From NCBI GenBank assembly GCA_006503535.1, contig QYRS01000015.1, forward strand, positions 310,001 through 374,000: a stretch of DNA of 64,000 bases, read 5' to 3'. The translations under genes and the position numbers were made by a program. This document shows positions 34,693 through 47,411 of this stretch, one piece after another (within the stretch, counting starts at the first letter, position 1; every line of letters begins with the position of its first letter). The notes below the pieces were generated by a model. That model was not told where the DNA came from. It searched no databases and saw only the letters and a program-made list of their open reading frames with translations. Source of the DNA: Arthrinium phaeospermum. Taxonomy: Eukaryota; Ascomycota; Sordariomycetes; Amphisphaeriales; Apiosporaceae.

Positions 34693-35468
34693 GTGACGGC
34701 CCAGTGTGCCAGGCACCACCACTGAGTCACTGACAACACATACCGCTTGCCGCACCGTGCCTATACTACCAATGCCTCCTCCCATCGGTTCCGTCGACAG
34801 TCGTGCGTGCCATCACTCGACAGGAGACAGCCCGCACGCGAGATGGGTCTGCGCGCTGCAAGGCGGCTGCATTGCTGGGCAGGCAGACTCCTCACTTCTC
34901 TCCAGGCCCGAGACATTGCCATAGCATGTGCCGGGAGCTAGCGAATAGGATTTCGCGGAAATCGGGCCTGTTGAAAAACGAAAGATCTGGGGTTCGGATG
35001 GCTGATATTGAACGCCTTTCGGTTAGCACGCCTTGGCGCGTACCGAATAGGCAATGGATGAGACCAAATGCGTGCAGGGCTAGCAGAACCAATGCAAAAT
35101 GCAAGAAGCCACAGCCACGCATTTTCATGACGACCGGGACATGGGTGGCTGTCATTGGCCTGGCCGCCCTCCCGAGAGCCACCCCAGGAAAACGGTGAAA
35201 GCTCGAGACACGGGATCGGTGAGACGGTGGGAAGTGGCCCTTGTCGTGATCCTGGGCGGGTAGTATGGGCGCAACCCCATCTCCAGACGTTCGGAGAATC
35301 CAGACATTGGCTGGACCGCGCCTGGCCAGACAGAACACGACAGCTCTAGTGCGGTGCCGGATCTGTCAAGGGACCTCAGCAAACGAACACCCTTTGTTGT
35401 GTTCGTGTAGGGTAGGGAGAGCAAGACTAGCCGGTCCATACTCTCAACTTTCGAGGTTCTTTCAGGAA

Positions 35469-35497
35469 GCCTGCCTGCCTGCCTGCCTGCCTGTCTG
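35469..35497. repeat. (GCCT)n microsatellite
   Basis: Six perfect GCCT units followed by the degenerate GTCTG. Confidence 0.9.
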
Positions 35498-37100
35498 ACT
35501 CTGAAAGAGGCGAAGTTGGCAAGTGCTGTTGAGCAAGATTTCGCCGTTTGTTTCCTGTGAGGGCATAGGTGCTTGCTTGCTTGCGTCGCCATTCCCGATC
35601 TTCTATGAGATCCTGTAAGCTGACGACAACGCATCAAAACTCCCGAGGTTGCCTCCCACAAAAACCACAAGTGCGCCCTCGCCGAGTGTGTACCTGCTCA
35701 TCCTCGTCGTCATCTGCAACCTCTTCCTCACGATACATCGAGGCTGAAGGGTCAGCTGTGTCATACGCGCTCGCTTACCAGCTGTAATAAACCAAACAAG
35801 GCTGTCAATAAGGGGCTGTCATTCGCCCGTCTTACGCACGTACGTATAGAAGTCGATGCATCGCCACTGGCTGTGGAGTCATCGAAGGGAATCCCAGAAG
35901 CAGGCAACACCTGGCCAAGAGCTGTTGAAGAAAATTCAGCTTACATCCCATGCCCCAATCATACCCAAAGATAGACGCCAATCCTGAAGCTGAAGCTGAA
36001 GCTGTGGGGATCTCGGACTGATATGTACTAACTCCAATCCGTTCTATAGGTGATTAATCAGAACTCGCCCAAGCAGGACTTTCTCCAGTTGTCTATCTGC
36101 ACGTGTAGGTCTGGTAGCCTGTATACCTGCCTGTAAGTAAGAACGTTTCTCTCTTTTTCGCCGTTTCCGCCGTATGGTAGACCCATGGGACTGGATACCT
36201 GCACTACTGCTGTTCTGTGCAAGCTTCGACGAACCCGCTTCACGAAGAAGGTCCGGTTCTCCCTCCCTGTGCTCTTTCCCTATCCTATTGGGGCACCTTC
36301 TGCTGCCGCGCGGGATCGTCTGTTTTGGTTCACGGGTTTCAACTTCCCATGGCTCGATTTGTTCCGTACTCGATCCAATGACAAGCAAGTCCAGTTGAGG
36401 CCATGCACCACGACATCCATCAATCCATACCTTGATGTATGGAGATTCACATCCCTCAATTGACCTTCTCCCAAACTCAGTACCTGCCTGACCTCGTACC
36501 TGCCATGCCTGCTCGCGCTTGCCCTGTCTGGCCTCGCCTTGGTTCTTGCCCCCTACCTTCATGTACCTTGGCTTCCTCGTCACGGGTTGTACTCGTGCAA
36601 TCGACTTACACGCTCTGAGGAAATGTTTGCCTGCTGCTTCCGCTAGACCTAGGAGTCATAGTTGGAGCACTGCAACTTCCACTTACTAAGACGTGTTGGC
36701 AGAGCAGGAGACCGGGAGGCCAATATATCGAATGTATTTTGCCCTTGCCGCAGGTTGGACGCATATTGAAGTGCGTGTATGCTGCCTCTCTTACCTGGTT
36801 TGACTCAAATCAGCTCAAAAAGCTTTCGCTGCCCAAAAGACTCCGCAGTCACATACCGTTCCAAACTCTTGCCTAGCCAGAAAAGTCCAATTTGTCACAC
36901 ATCACGTACAGGCCATACATCTTCATCCTACCCATTGGTCTTCGTCACCCACTCTCCTTCAAACACATCTTGCCTTGGTTCTCTTCGCTTTTGTTTTCAG
37001 GAACACCAGCTTCAACTCATACCTGACAACGGTATGCCGTTTACGTATCTAATCCACTTTGGCAAACCCAGAAACTCTTGATTCAGGCCTGAATTCTACC

Positions 37101-37132
37101 CCCAAGACCCAAGACCCCAAGACCCCAAGACA
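37101..37132. repeat. (CCCAAGAC)n short tandem repeat
   Basis: Four imperfect 7-8-bp copies about 90 bp upstream of the ABC transporter start codon, probably in its 5' UTR. Confidence 0.8.
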
Positions 37133-37218
37133 CGTGGGGGACCCCATCATAACACTTCAGTATCCGCTCCTGCGGCAAGTGTGTTGATACCCCATCTCGT
37201 TCGTTGCAGACAATTGCA

Positions 37219-40191
37219 ATGGGGGACGGGCCACATGACCGGCTGCTGGCCAGCATTCACTACATCTATCCAACGATTGTCTTCACGTACTTTGCCATCA
37301 CGTCTGCGGTTGCGGCCTGCACGCTCCAGACCACTTCGGACTCGCCCAATCCCCAGCATAGGCGGCCAAGAAGCATAGTTGGTCTTTTGTTGTTCTTCAA
37401 CTCCTTTACCTGGTTCAACTCGTCGCCGAGGTCGTTGAGGCCATCATCCAGCAGGAATGGCCAGCCCCGGATGCTGTTGTTGGCTTGCTCATGCTGGTGT
37501 TTGGTATTCAGCAGACTACTCTGGTGGCGGCGGGGCTTCAGGCATTGTCTGGTACCCCTTCTACGGCTCCTGGCTCATCGCATTGGTGGCCGAACCAGCC
37601 ATTGCAGCAATCACCATCCTGTCCACTGTCCACAGACCCGACCACTCGAGCGTTCACTTGGGCCAATGTGGCGATTGCTGCTGCTCGCTACTTCGTTCTC
37701 GCCCTTACTGTCATCGTGTACTTTGTCTGGCGTGCTAGACCAGAGGAAACCAACAAAGACAACGAGAGCGATCCTCTTCTACCCAAGTCTGGTGACAGGT
37801 CAAGCGAGGGAAACTACTCGGGTGACAGCGGCTACGGTACCAACTCGGAAGGGAACACCGAAACCAACCAACTCGCAGGCCACACCGAAGCCACGAACTC
37901 ACCAAGCGACGGCGAATCCCCGTGGGAGCGTCAAGAAAGAGAGGCACGCGAGAAGGTGGAGAAGCGCCTCAAGAGCGAAGGTAGCTGGGTTGCCTATGCC
38001 AAAGGGGCGGAAGGGAACACCGAAACCACCAACTCGCAGGCCAACACCGAAGCCACGAACTCACCAAGCGACGGCGAATCCCCGTGGGAGCGTCAAGAAA
38101 GAGAGGCACGCGAGAAGGTGGAGAAGCGCCTCAAGAGCGAAGGTAGCTGGGTTGCCTATGCCAAGGGGTTTCTCGTGTTCTTCCCCTATGTCTGGCCGGT
38201 TGGCAACGGCCGCCTCCAGTTTCACGCGGCTCTTGTCGGCTTGTGCCTGATACTCGGCAATGTGGTGAATGTTCTCATCCCACGGCAGTTGGGCATTGTT
38301 ATGGACACCTTGAGCGGAAAAGAAGCCGGTCGTAGCCCCTGGGCCGAGGTGGTCATCTTCGCCAGCTTGAAGTTAGCATCGTCCGAGGCTGGTATCAGCC
38401 TACTCCGGAACATGCTCTGGCTCCCTGTCGATTACTATGCAATCGAGGCCCTCTCGAATGCTGCATATTCCCACGTCATGAGGCTTTCGTCGGATTTCCA
38501 TGACAGCCAAAGCTCCTCAGACCTGATCCTGGCCATATCGAGTGGGCACCACATCTCTAACATGCTTGAATCGATTTGTTTTCAGGCATTGCCGATGGTC
38601 GTGGATCTGGTCGTGGCTTTCATCTACTTGTCGGTCAAGTTCGGCGCCTATGAAGGCTTCATCACTATAGCGACTGGTGTGGCGTTCATCCAGGCAGCAA
38701 CGTACATCGTCGGCATGTTCAAGGACAGAAGAAACAAAATGGTCAAGACGTAAGAATCCTAAAGAATGGCCCGGTATGGGTGACACTGCTAATATTCGGT
38801 TAGGTACTTCGAAAACACTATGTGAGACAGGCAGGTATTCAAGGTTGGCATACTGTTAGCGCCTTCAACCAGATACCTTACGAGGAGGATCGATATGCGA
38901 CTGCCATCAACTCCAAGGTCTCGTCACTCAAGATGCTGTTCTCTGGCTATTACGTCGGCCATGCGTTTCAGTACCTGATACTGCTGTGCGGGCTGCTCGC
39001 TGGCGCATTCTTGGCCGTGTACCAGGTGAAGCATGGGCAGGCTACTGCTGGTGATTTCGTAATGTTCTTGACATACTGGGCCCAGCTTACGTCCCCGCTC
39101 CATTTCTTTGCCACACTGGGCAAGAGTATCAGCCAGGACTTGGTCTATGCTGAGCGGCTTCTAGAGGTGATGCAAGCAAAGGCAACGATTGTTGATAAAC
39201 CAGACGCCAAGCCAATCAATCCGGGGCGCCAAGGTTGAGTTCCGCAACGTCAGCTTCAGCTACGACAAGAAGAAGGACATCTTGAAGGGTGTGAAGCTGG
39301 TCGTACCTCCCGGCTCTTCAGCAGCATTTGTCGGAGCTACCGGCGCTGGCAAGTCGACGATTCTCAAACTTCTCGACAGATTCTATGATGTTAGCTCCGG
39401 GTCCATCTTGATCGATGGACAAGACATTCGTGATGTCCAACTTTCAAGGTATGCTTACTTCTTGCTTTGGTCTTAGCACGCTATGCGTGATAGTCTGGAA
39501 TGCTGTACTGATTGTATCCTTCTCAGTCTTCGCCAAAGCATGGGCATCGTCCCTCAGGCCCCGATACTTTTCGATGACACCATCATCAACAACATTCGAT
39601 ATGCTCGCCATACGGCAAGTGATGAAGAGATATACGAAGCATGCAAAGCTGCCGCTATCCATGACCATATCATGGGCTTCAGCGAAGGTTACAAGACCAG
39701 AGTGGGCGAGAGAGGAGTGTAAGAAACTATTTGGCCATTGCCATACTTGGTACCGGGCTCTTGCTGACGATGAAACAGTAAGCTCTCGGGCGGCGAGCTT
39801 CAAAGAATTGCCATTGCTCGCGCAATCCTAAAGCGCCCTGATATTGTGCTTCTTGATGAGGCCACCAGCTCCGTCGACACCGAGACGGAGCAGAAGATCC
39901 AGGGCGGTTTGCAAGCCCTGTGCGAAGGACGAACAACCTTTATCGTTGCGTTAGTAGCGTGTGATCTCTTTTGGGTACAGTAGCTAATTGAATGCGCAGT
40001 CACCGTCTCTCGACGGTCATGAATGCCGATACCATCTTCGTGGTTTCAGATGGGGAGATTGCCGAGCAAGGGAGCCATGGCGAGCTGCTGAAAGAAAGGG
40101 GAAATATGCCGAGCTCTGGTCGAAACAGATATTCGCCAAGCCGAAGGAAACTGAAGGAGTCCAAGGACTCCGAACACGGAGACGAAACTAA
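37219..40191 (+). CDS. HMT1-like half ABC transporter (ABCB6/ABCB7 type), frame broken several times
   Basis: ATP-driven exporter of the heavy-metal-tolerance group, expected in vacuolar or mitochondrial membranes. N-terminal extra spans ([58 protein letters not shown]) precede a polar linker, a six-span ABC domain ([11 protein letters not shown]...) and one nucleotide-binding domain: Walker [11 protein letters not shown]-loop VPQAP, signature LSGGE, Walker [13 protein letters not shown]-loop AHRLSTV. Introns are near 38756-38801, 39449-39526, 39719-39778 and 39950-39999. Frame changes without introns fall near 37395, 37525, 37640, 38818, 39224 and 40105, several at G/C runs; domains stay conserved across each. 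The natural end [16 protein letters not shown] lies in the frame closing at 40191, not the one open to 40303. Indel errors are more likely than true decay. Confidence 0.75.
37846..38169 (+). repeat. 162-bp in-frame tandem duplication inside the ABC transporter
   Basis: Two nearly identical copies (37846-38007 and 38008-38169), each encoding 54 residues of a charged linker containing [18 protein letters not shown] and GSWVAYAKG. The copies differ almost only in a 30-bp segment where one has an extra A early and the other an extra A later, so a short piece is read in different frames ([10 protein letters not shown] versus [10 protein letters not shown]). The duplication keeps the frame. Confidence 0.9.
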
Positions 40192-41799
40192 CCAACAGAT
40201 CAAGTCTGCGGCATCAGTTACTTCGCAAATCACCTCTGATTCTAAAAAGCAGCCCCCGCTGGAAAGTCAAACCAGTGACCACGCCACTTCGACGACCGAT
40301 TGACACGCCGAAGTTGGACGACCACCAAGGATAGCCAGGCCAGCAATGACCAAGCCACCAGGACCCCTCGTGGACAAGAAAGAGGTAGATCAGTCGAAAG
40401 ATCAAGATTGATTTTGACTGACGCTGACTCTTACCTTTTGTCACAGGGCTCGAAGTTGAATCCGGGAGCACCCGAGTTCACTCCCCGATCAGCAACTACA
40501 CCAGTCCGTAACGTTGCCGCATTCGACCGCTGCAGCTGGGCTGACGACGTCCAAGCTGCAGCTGATAAGCAGTCTCATACTGTGACCTCGCCTATTTTCG
40601 ACGATTCTTCTCGTTCTGTGTCGGATCCCGTTCATGAACCGCCAAATACTCCCTACCCCTACACCCACCAAGAGCGAGCCACCTCTCAAGAAGACACCAA
40701 ACCAAATAGGTGCGGCCCAAAGTGACAGTGCCCGTCGTGATGCCCACTCAAACCATCCAAGAGCAGCCCACAATGTCGGTACCCACGGCGACATGCGCCA
40801 GAACAAGATGAATGGTCAGCAGCAAGATGCGGCATCTGGCAGCCGAGGAAGAGGTCCGCACAACCGACAGCACCAGAGAGGTGGCACACGTGGCCGAGGT
40901 CGCCGCCACCCATCAAACACCCCGAACACCCATCGGCGAGGGGAGAGTGTAGCCGCAACGTCTTCGTCAGCCAAGCAGGCGTGAAGACGACAACGATTTA
41001 CCATTATTGCACCGTTTTACTGCCGTTTGCCTAGCTATTGTTTTATCTTGGGTTCATTGTGTGCACCGGAGGAGGCGTTAGAGATTCGGCATGATATGAG
41101 GAGGACAATAGCAAGATACCCTGTTTAAACTACGCTAGAGGCACGACGAGATTTAAACTACGCTAGAGGCACGACGATGGTTCATTCTCAGCTGCCATTT
41201 TATGCTTGGCAGGGTTGTAACTGTTAGCACACGGCACACTGTAGCTTGACATATGTGGGGGAGAAGGACCCGATTGTACAACAGCTACATTGAATTTCCA
41301 ACTTTGGTCGTATCATAAAAAGCCTTCTCTTCTTGAGTCCTGTGTCGATGTATCTGTGACAGGCAAATACAAGATGCACTTGAGCTAAAGGGATCCTTAG
41401 GTACAGTAGATGGTTCATCTTATGTAAGATGCATCTGGTCTTGGTGTTGAGTCGAGATTGACCCCGCCTCTTCTGCCACCTGCTAACGCCCCGCTGTTCA
41501 CCGCCCAGAAGCAGAAAGGGACTCAGGCACATGTACATGTAATTCTTAGGCCCTCCCTGGCTGCCCCCCTGGAATGGCCCCCCAGTCCAGTCGGGGCGAG
41601 TCAAATGTTCTGGAACCTCCAGGAATCCCATTAGCAACCGTATCCATACAACTTGTAAAATATCAACATTCACTTCAGTAGAGCTGTGACTTGCCAAATC
41701 GAATCTTGCGCCAAATTCTTTCCCGCCTCCAGTGTTGCGAATCGCAGCAGCCTTCCAGCATCACTGTAGCGAGAGGCCAACCTGGTCTGGATCAGCAAC
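40192..41799. other. Intergenic, ABC transporter 3' region and SGT2 promoter
   Basis: Reading frames continue to 40303 and 40984 (Ser/Thr/Arg rich, low complexity) but are unlike known proteins; an RGG-like patch (RGRGPHNRQHQRGGTRGRGRR) lies at about 40845-40910. If the ABC gene had an additional downstream exon it would be here. Confidence 0.4.
41124..41179. repeat. 28-bp direct tandem repeat, two copies
   Basis: Copies at 41124-41151 and 41152-41179 beginning TTTAAACTACGCTAGAGG; they differ only in the last two bases. Confidence 0.9.
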
Positions 41800-42988
41800 A
41801 TGGTGAGTGAGCACTGTTCTCGAAATTCTGCCCCTCCTTCGGTTGTATTACATCACGAACGTTTGCGACGACATAATCCTAACCTACTTCTTCTCTGGCC
41901 AGGCATCCACTTTGACTTCTAAGCAGCGTCTCGCTCTCGCAGTCGACTTCCTTTCCACATCAACAGAAGATGGCACCCTGAGTGCCGATGACAAGGACTC
42001 CATCGATGTCGCCGTCAACTGCATCGCCGAGTCCTTCAAGGTCGACCCCACCTCGCAGGAGGCCGTGAAGGCTGTCACCCCAGAACCTGCTCAAGATCTA
42101 CAGTGTCTACGAGAAGCTGCAAAGCGCCACAAAGCCCCCCGCCGCCGCTGCTTCGGCTGGCGCACCCCCGGCGGTGCTCCGGCAGCGTCCGCCTCCAAGA
42201 CTCCTTCCGAGGACGACAAGAAGAAGGCTGAGGAGCTCAAGGGCCAGGGCAACCGGGCCATGGCCTCCAAGGACTACCCGACCGCCATTGACTTCTACAC
42301 CCAGGCTCTGGCGCTGCACCCCGGCAACGCCATCTTCCTCTCCAACCGCGCGGCCGCCTACTCTGCCGCTCGGGATCACGAGTCGGCGCGGGCTGATGCC
42401 GAGGCCGCTGTCGAGGTCGACCCCAAGTACACCAAGGCCTGGTCCCGACTTGGACTGGCACGGTTCGCCCTGGGCGATGCCAAGGGCAGCATGGAGGCCT
42501 ACAAGCAGGGTATCGAGCACGAAGGCAGGCGCTCGGATGCCATGAAGAAGGGTTTCGAGACGGCAAGAGCGTCGAGGAGCTCGAGCAAGAGGACCGGATG
42601 CCAGTGCTCCCAGCGCCCGCGGTGGACTGGCGGTGCGCCTGACTTCTCCAGCCTCGCCAGCATGCTCGGAGGTGGTGGTGGTGGCGGCGGCGGCGGCGGT
42701 GGTATGCCTGATCTCTCCAGCATCATGAGCAACCCAATGTTCGCGCAGATGGCACAAAACATGATGTCGAACCCCGATATGATGAGCAACCTGATGAACA
42801 ACCCGCGCCTCCGCGATATGGCCAACCAGTTCGGATCAGGAGGCGGTATGCCGGATATCGGCGCCCTTATGAACGACCCCAACATTGCCGACTTGGCCAA
42901 GAACTTCATGGGCGGCGCTGGTGGTGGTGCAGGTAGTGGTGCCGGTGGCGCTGGACGTGGACCTGGCAGCCCTCCCCCGTCGAGCTAG
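41800..42988 (+). CDS. SGT2: SGT2/SGTA, TPR co-chaperone of the GET pathway (frame broken)
   Basis: Receives tail-anchored membrane proteins and passes them to Get4/Get5-Get3; binds Hsp70/Hsp90 through TPRs. Exon 1 is only the ATG (41800-41802); a 100-bp intron follows, then 41903-42988. The N-terminal dimerisation domain begins ASTLTSKQRLALAVDFL. Three TPRs cover about residues 130-245 (AEELKGQGNRAMASKDY..., NAIFLSNRAAAYSA, AWSRLGLARFALGD). The C-terminus has a 12-Gly run and Met/Asn/Pro-rich repeats (MSNPMFAQMAQNMMSNPDMM) for client binding. Conserved text leaves the main frame twice: at 42078-42081 (QNLLKIYSVYEKLQ) returning at 42165-42169, and at about 42568 (KSVEELEQED) returning near 42625. 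Changes cluster at C runs, so the gene is probably intact in the organism. Confidence 0.85.
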
Positions 42989-43272
42989 ATGCGCCCTCCA
43001 TGACAAAAAACAACAGGCGTTGCGCGAGTGCTATACTGCAACGAAGACAGCAATGCATGCATTATTTCGACCGGGAACTTGCATAAAGGGACTTGATGAT
43101 TTTATATAGACATTATCATGAAGGTCACGAAGACTCCGCGTAATGGGAACAGACAATTCATTTTCAAAACGCCGCTCGCTGCCCACGTGTCCTGAGACCG
43201 CATTATATATACCCTTATCCCTGAATCCATCCATCCATCCATCGTAATCCCTCCCAACTGACTTGGGCGCTC

Positions 43273-43823
43273 CTAGAAACACTCGCGCGTGTTGCCCAGA
43301 CACTGCGACTGGCAGATGCCGTTGAGGTTGACCTCGTTGGTGACCCCGCCCACGAGCCCGCCGCCCGTCTTGCACTGGTTCCAGGTCTTGGTGGCGGCGC
43401 CCAGCAGGTAGCCCATGACGATGCCACTGTTCCACTGGCGCCAGGCGGTGCAGCACTGGTTGTTGCCCGCGGGGCCGTCGTGGTCTACCCAGCACACGGC
43501 CACGCTGTCGCGCGGGGGCGCCGTCGAGCCCTTGTCCGACAGGTAGCCGAAGAGGCCGGAGCAGGCGTCGGCCCGGGCCAGGCTTTGGAGGTGCAGGTTA
43601 CGAGGTTGTCGCCGCAGGTGGTGACGGCTCGTCGTGATGATGATGATGGCGGGTAGGAAGTGCCGGCGTACCAGACTATGGTGGTGTTGTCGCTGTAGGG
43701 CTCTTGCTGCAGGACTTGGAGGCCTTGCGCCTGCTGGGGCACCACGGCGGCGGCGTTGGTGAGGGAGAGCAGGGCCAGGGCGGCGGCGGCGGCGGCGGCT
43801 CGTAGTGGCTTGGGCACTACCAT
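43273..43823 (-). CDS. Small secreted cysteine-rich protein, one apparent frameshift
   Basis: Signal peptide MVVPKPLRAAAAAAALALLSLTNA, then a linker to TTCGDNLVTCTS. At about 43585 (the AAA-GC junction on the coding strand) the frame changes by one missing base; beyond it the second frame reads ACSGLFGYLS, VAVCWVDHDG, NNQCCTAW, LNGICQSQCLGN and ends RECF at 43273. The spacing of cysteines, including the CC and CQSQC pairs, is like a family of fungal secreted proteins of unknown function that I remember only in outline. No GT-AG intron can explain the switch. Either an indel error or a recent inactivation. Confidence 0.65.
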
Positions 43824-45706
43824 TGTGATGCGAGGTATGTTTAGGGTTGGATTATATGGGACTGATTGATGACTTCTTGGGGGTAGAGAGAGGAAGAGTG
43901 CCCCTCGTTGTTATTATATTACTATGTTAAAAATAGACTCTGTGAGACAGGGGCAGCCGTAGCTGAAGAACGAGGCTCGCGTGCGGTAGTGGTGGTGATG
44001 CTTTCTCTTGTCTCACGTTATTGCGGTTGTCTCTTGATAAGGTCCCGTCAATAGCACCAGACGAAGGGGAAAAGGGGCGGGGACTAAATGCATGATATAC
44101 TCATTTACGCCGCCGCGGTCCGACAAGATCATGATGGTTCCATTGGCACGTGGCAGATGGTCGCTTAAAGACCGCGCTCCTTATCAATGCGGGCACCGGC
44201 TCCGAGTACCTAAGTGAAAAGGTCAGGGGAGTTGTCCCCGGTCAATACCTAGACGGTTGACCCAAAAGGCTTGGCTCACCACGCCCACGTACGACGGTGG
44301 TATCGCGAGAATTTGGCAAAAAAGCATCCGATGCACACGCGTAACCAAGGGATGGTTCTCTCCCTTTCTTTCCCTGCTTCGGCTCCCGGGCCAGAGCATT
44401 GCTGGGAAGGGGCATATCAGTGATGATAGCAACAATTTCCCCAATTTCCTTTTTCTCTCATTCCCCGCCACCAAGGGGAACATCGGGGTGTGTATCCCTC
44501 CATCCCGGCGTTTATTTTTAGCATGGTGCGTCCACCTAGTAGTATTGAGGAGAGAAGGAATAAAGGGATGCACGGTAGATATAATTGGCCGGGTTAGCCT
44601 CCTGTTCCCGTCCTATTTACCCGTGGAGGGTGTCTGCCCACAACCACAACCACATCCGCCCGTTCGCTCTTCTCTCTCCTGCCTGTTCTGGAAACCTGAC
44701 TGTTGTTTCAAATACTTCAACTCCGGATCCGGCAACGAATCTGGGAGACAAGTCGATGATGCTCTGCTATGCCTTGCCCATGAGATCGGGAAACCCAAGA
44801 GGGGGGTGCAGGCTCGATCCCGGCGATATGCCCGAAAGATACACCACGACAAGACAACCGAAAGAAGAAAAGGACTTGCTGCATCCAGCCAGTCTAGAGT
44901 GGGCGGCACAGCAGCAACACTATCGAAAAGCACGCTCGGACCTCCCACCCACCCCCCTTCCTTCTTTCTGGTTCTAGACTTTTACACATATGAAAGTATG
45001 CACAGGTATGCAGGCCTTCTTCAACGTACATGTATGGGATGGTGGTATTGGCGAATGCTACGCTACCTCACATCGGGCTTCTCGATGAGACTCTGTCTGG
45101 GTCGGGAACCACAGGACGGACTACGGGCTTGGCAATATCACTTCGTTCCGGCTCCCGATTGGCCCAGCGATGATCCTGACAGCTGCACATTGCCCTCTTT
45201 TGGTGTATATGCTTCTGCTGCTGCTGCTGCTAATATCACACCCACTGGGAGGTGGAAGTTTTCGAACACCACAAAGACCCATTGAGTGTTACCCAGCGCG
45301 CTCTTGCTGTGACCCTACTCTGTATCTACAAACATGCAAATTGTCAGAATTTGTGTGTGTATTCAAGAATGTGTCCACGTTATCGTTCTGGAATATACTC
45401 GATACTCCCTCCGTACCTCATCCGTCCTCTGGTGGTATGTGGAAGTCGGGACATAACCGACCATTGGATCCAGTGGGTTTAGTAAACCGTTGTAACAACC
45501 CCCTTACTTTGTGAGCTGTAAGCTCAATTTGGTTATGGGTTGGAATATAGCCGAGCACCGTAGGTAAGGGGGTAGGACAACCCTCCTCAGAGGAACATGA
45601 GATAGGGGAAGCATTGTACCCCAGTGAAGTGCGTTGTCTATCTCCTGCCTGATGGGGCTTCTGAGTGAGTCTACCAAATACTTCAACAGTCAAGGAATAA
45701 CGACGC
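43824..45706. other. Intergenic, 1.9 kb
   Basis: Upstream region of the secreted protein and downstream region of the SDR gene. A 342-codon open frame (44257-45285) was considered and rejected. A (CTG)n run lies at 45213-45231. Confidence 0.45.
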
Positions 45707-46658
<952 letters not shown>

Positions 46659-47257
46659 GGTTGCGGCTTTCTTATGGAGGGACAACTATACCTTCCTCGA
46701 GAGATATGTCAGTGATGAAGAATGCATCTCGCACTCGCTTCTTCAGCAGGTGGTCGGCGTATATATGGGCGTCTGCAGCGCGTGGAACACTGCAGCTCCT
46801 ATCGTTCCCCGCACGCAAAGACCCCTTCCCCTCCCGACCGGCTCACCGGAGCTCTCAGAGCGCACAGCATGGTGGTTCAAGTGTGGATGCTGCCCCAGAT
46901 TGGTGGCCACTGCTGTTGGAGAGCCCATTGTCTCGGCCTGAATAAAGCCGAACGTCGCGGCGCGGACGAATAGCCGTAACACGGGCGAGGAACCGCACCG
47001 CTCTGGGCCAGTTATTGGTGGTAGCTCGTAAGATTACAACACGTAAACTCGCAAGACGTCTTAAGTTGTTGGAGACGACGCACAATATGCGTGTATGGTA
47101 GAGTCGGATTCTTCTTTTTTTTATTGTATACCCAAAGGCCATATAACGCCACCCAATGCATTACCATTAAATTATGCCAGTCGCTCTACTTCCTTGTCGA
47201 ATAGCATTGAGGAGGAGGAGGAGGAGCAATAAATCTTGGCGGCAATAGTGTACACAT

Positions 47258-47291
<34 letters not shown>

Positions 47292-47411
47292 CCATTTTGT
47301 CAACGAGAAGCCCCATTGATCACCTCTTGCGAGCCATCCTCTTTTACTACACCTTCTCTTGATCATACAAGGGGAGCTAGTCTCGTCATTTCGGTGTTTG
47401 GGCCGGCGTTT
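46659..47411. other. Intergenic between COX17 3' end and SDR start
   Basis: SDR promoter and COX17 3' flank. Includes (GGA)n at 47208-47226 and a long CT dinucleotide run. Confidence 0.5.
47259..47289. repeat. (CT)15 microsatellite
   Basis: Perfect CT repeat of 31 bp, about 120 bp downstream of the COX17 stop on the opposite strand. Confidence 0.95.

Larger units (their letters stand above)
32980..37218. other. Gene-poor stretch of 4.2 kb
   Basis: No reading frame on either strand shows protein character; the longest are under 180 codons and lack splice-compatible partners I could find. It holds several microsatellites and should include the 5' region of the ABC transporter gene. A non-coding RNA or a very intron-rich small gene cannot be excluded. 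Confidence 0.4.

Noticed and set aside
37219..40191. Calling the HMT1-like transporter a pseudogene
   Set aside because: All catalytic motifs and introns are intact and the frame changes are single bases, several at G/C runs, as in essential neighbouring genes. Sequence error is more likely.
40300..40984. Possible extra Arg/Gly-rich exon or gene after the ABC transporter
   Set aside because: The RGG-like patch is suggestive, but the frames are broken and low in complexity. The transporter reaches its usual end at 40191.
41224..41697. 157-codon minus-strand frame upstream of SGT2
   Set aside because: No recognisable features; lies in the probable SGT2 promoter/5' UTR.
44257..45285. 342-codon open frame on the + strand
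   Set aside because: Composition is random-looking (Cys, Trp, Arg and Ser scattered, no domain or signal), with no conserved motif and no splice partners. It lies in a region with long open frames on several strands.
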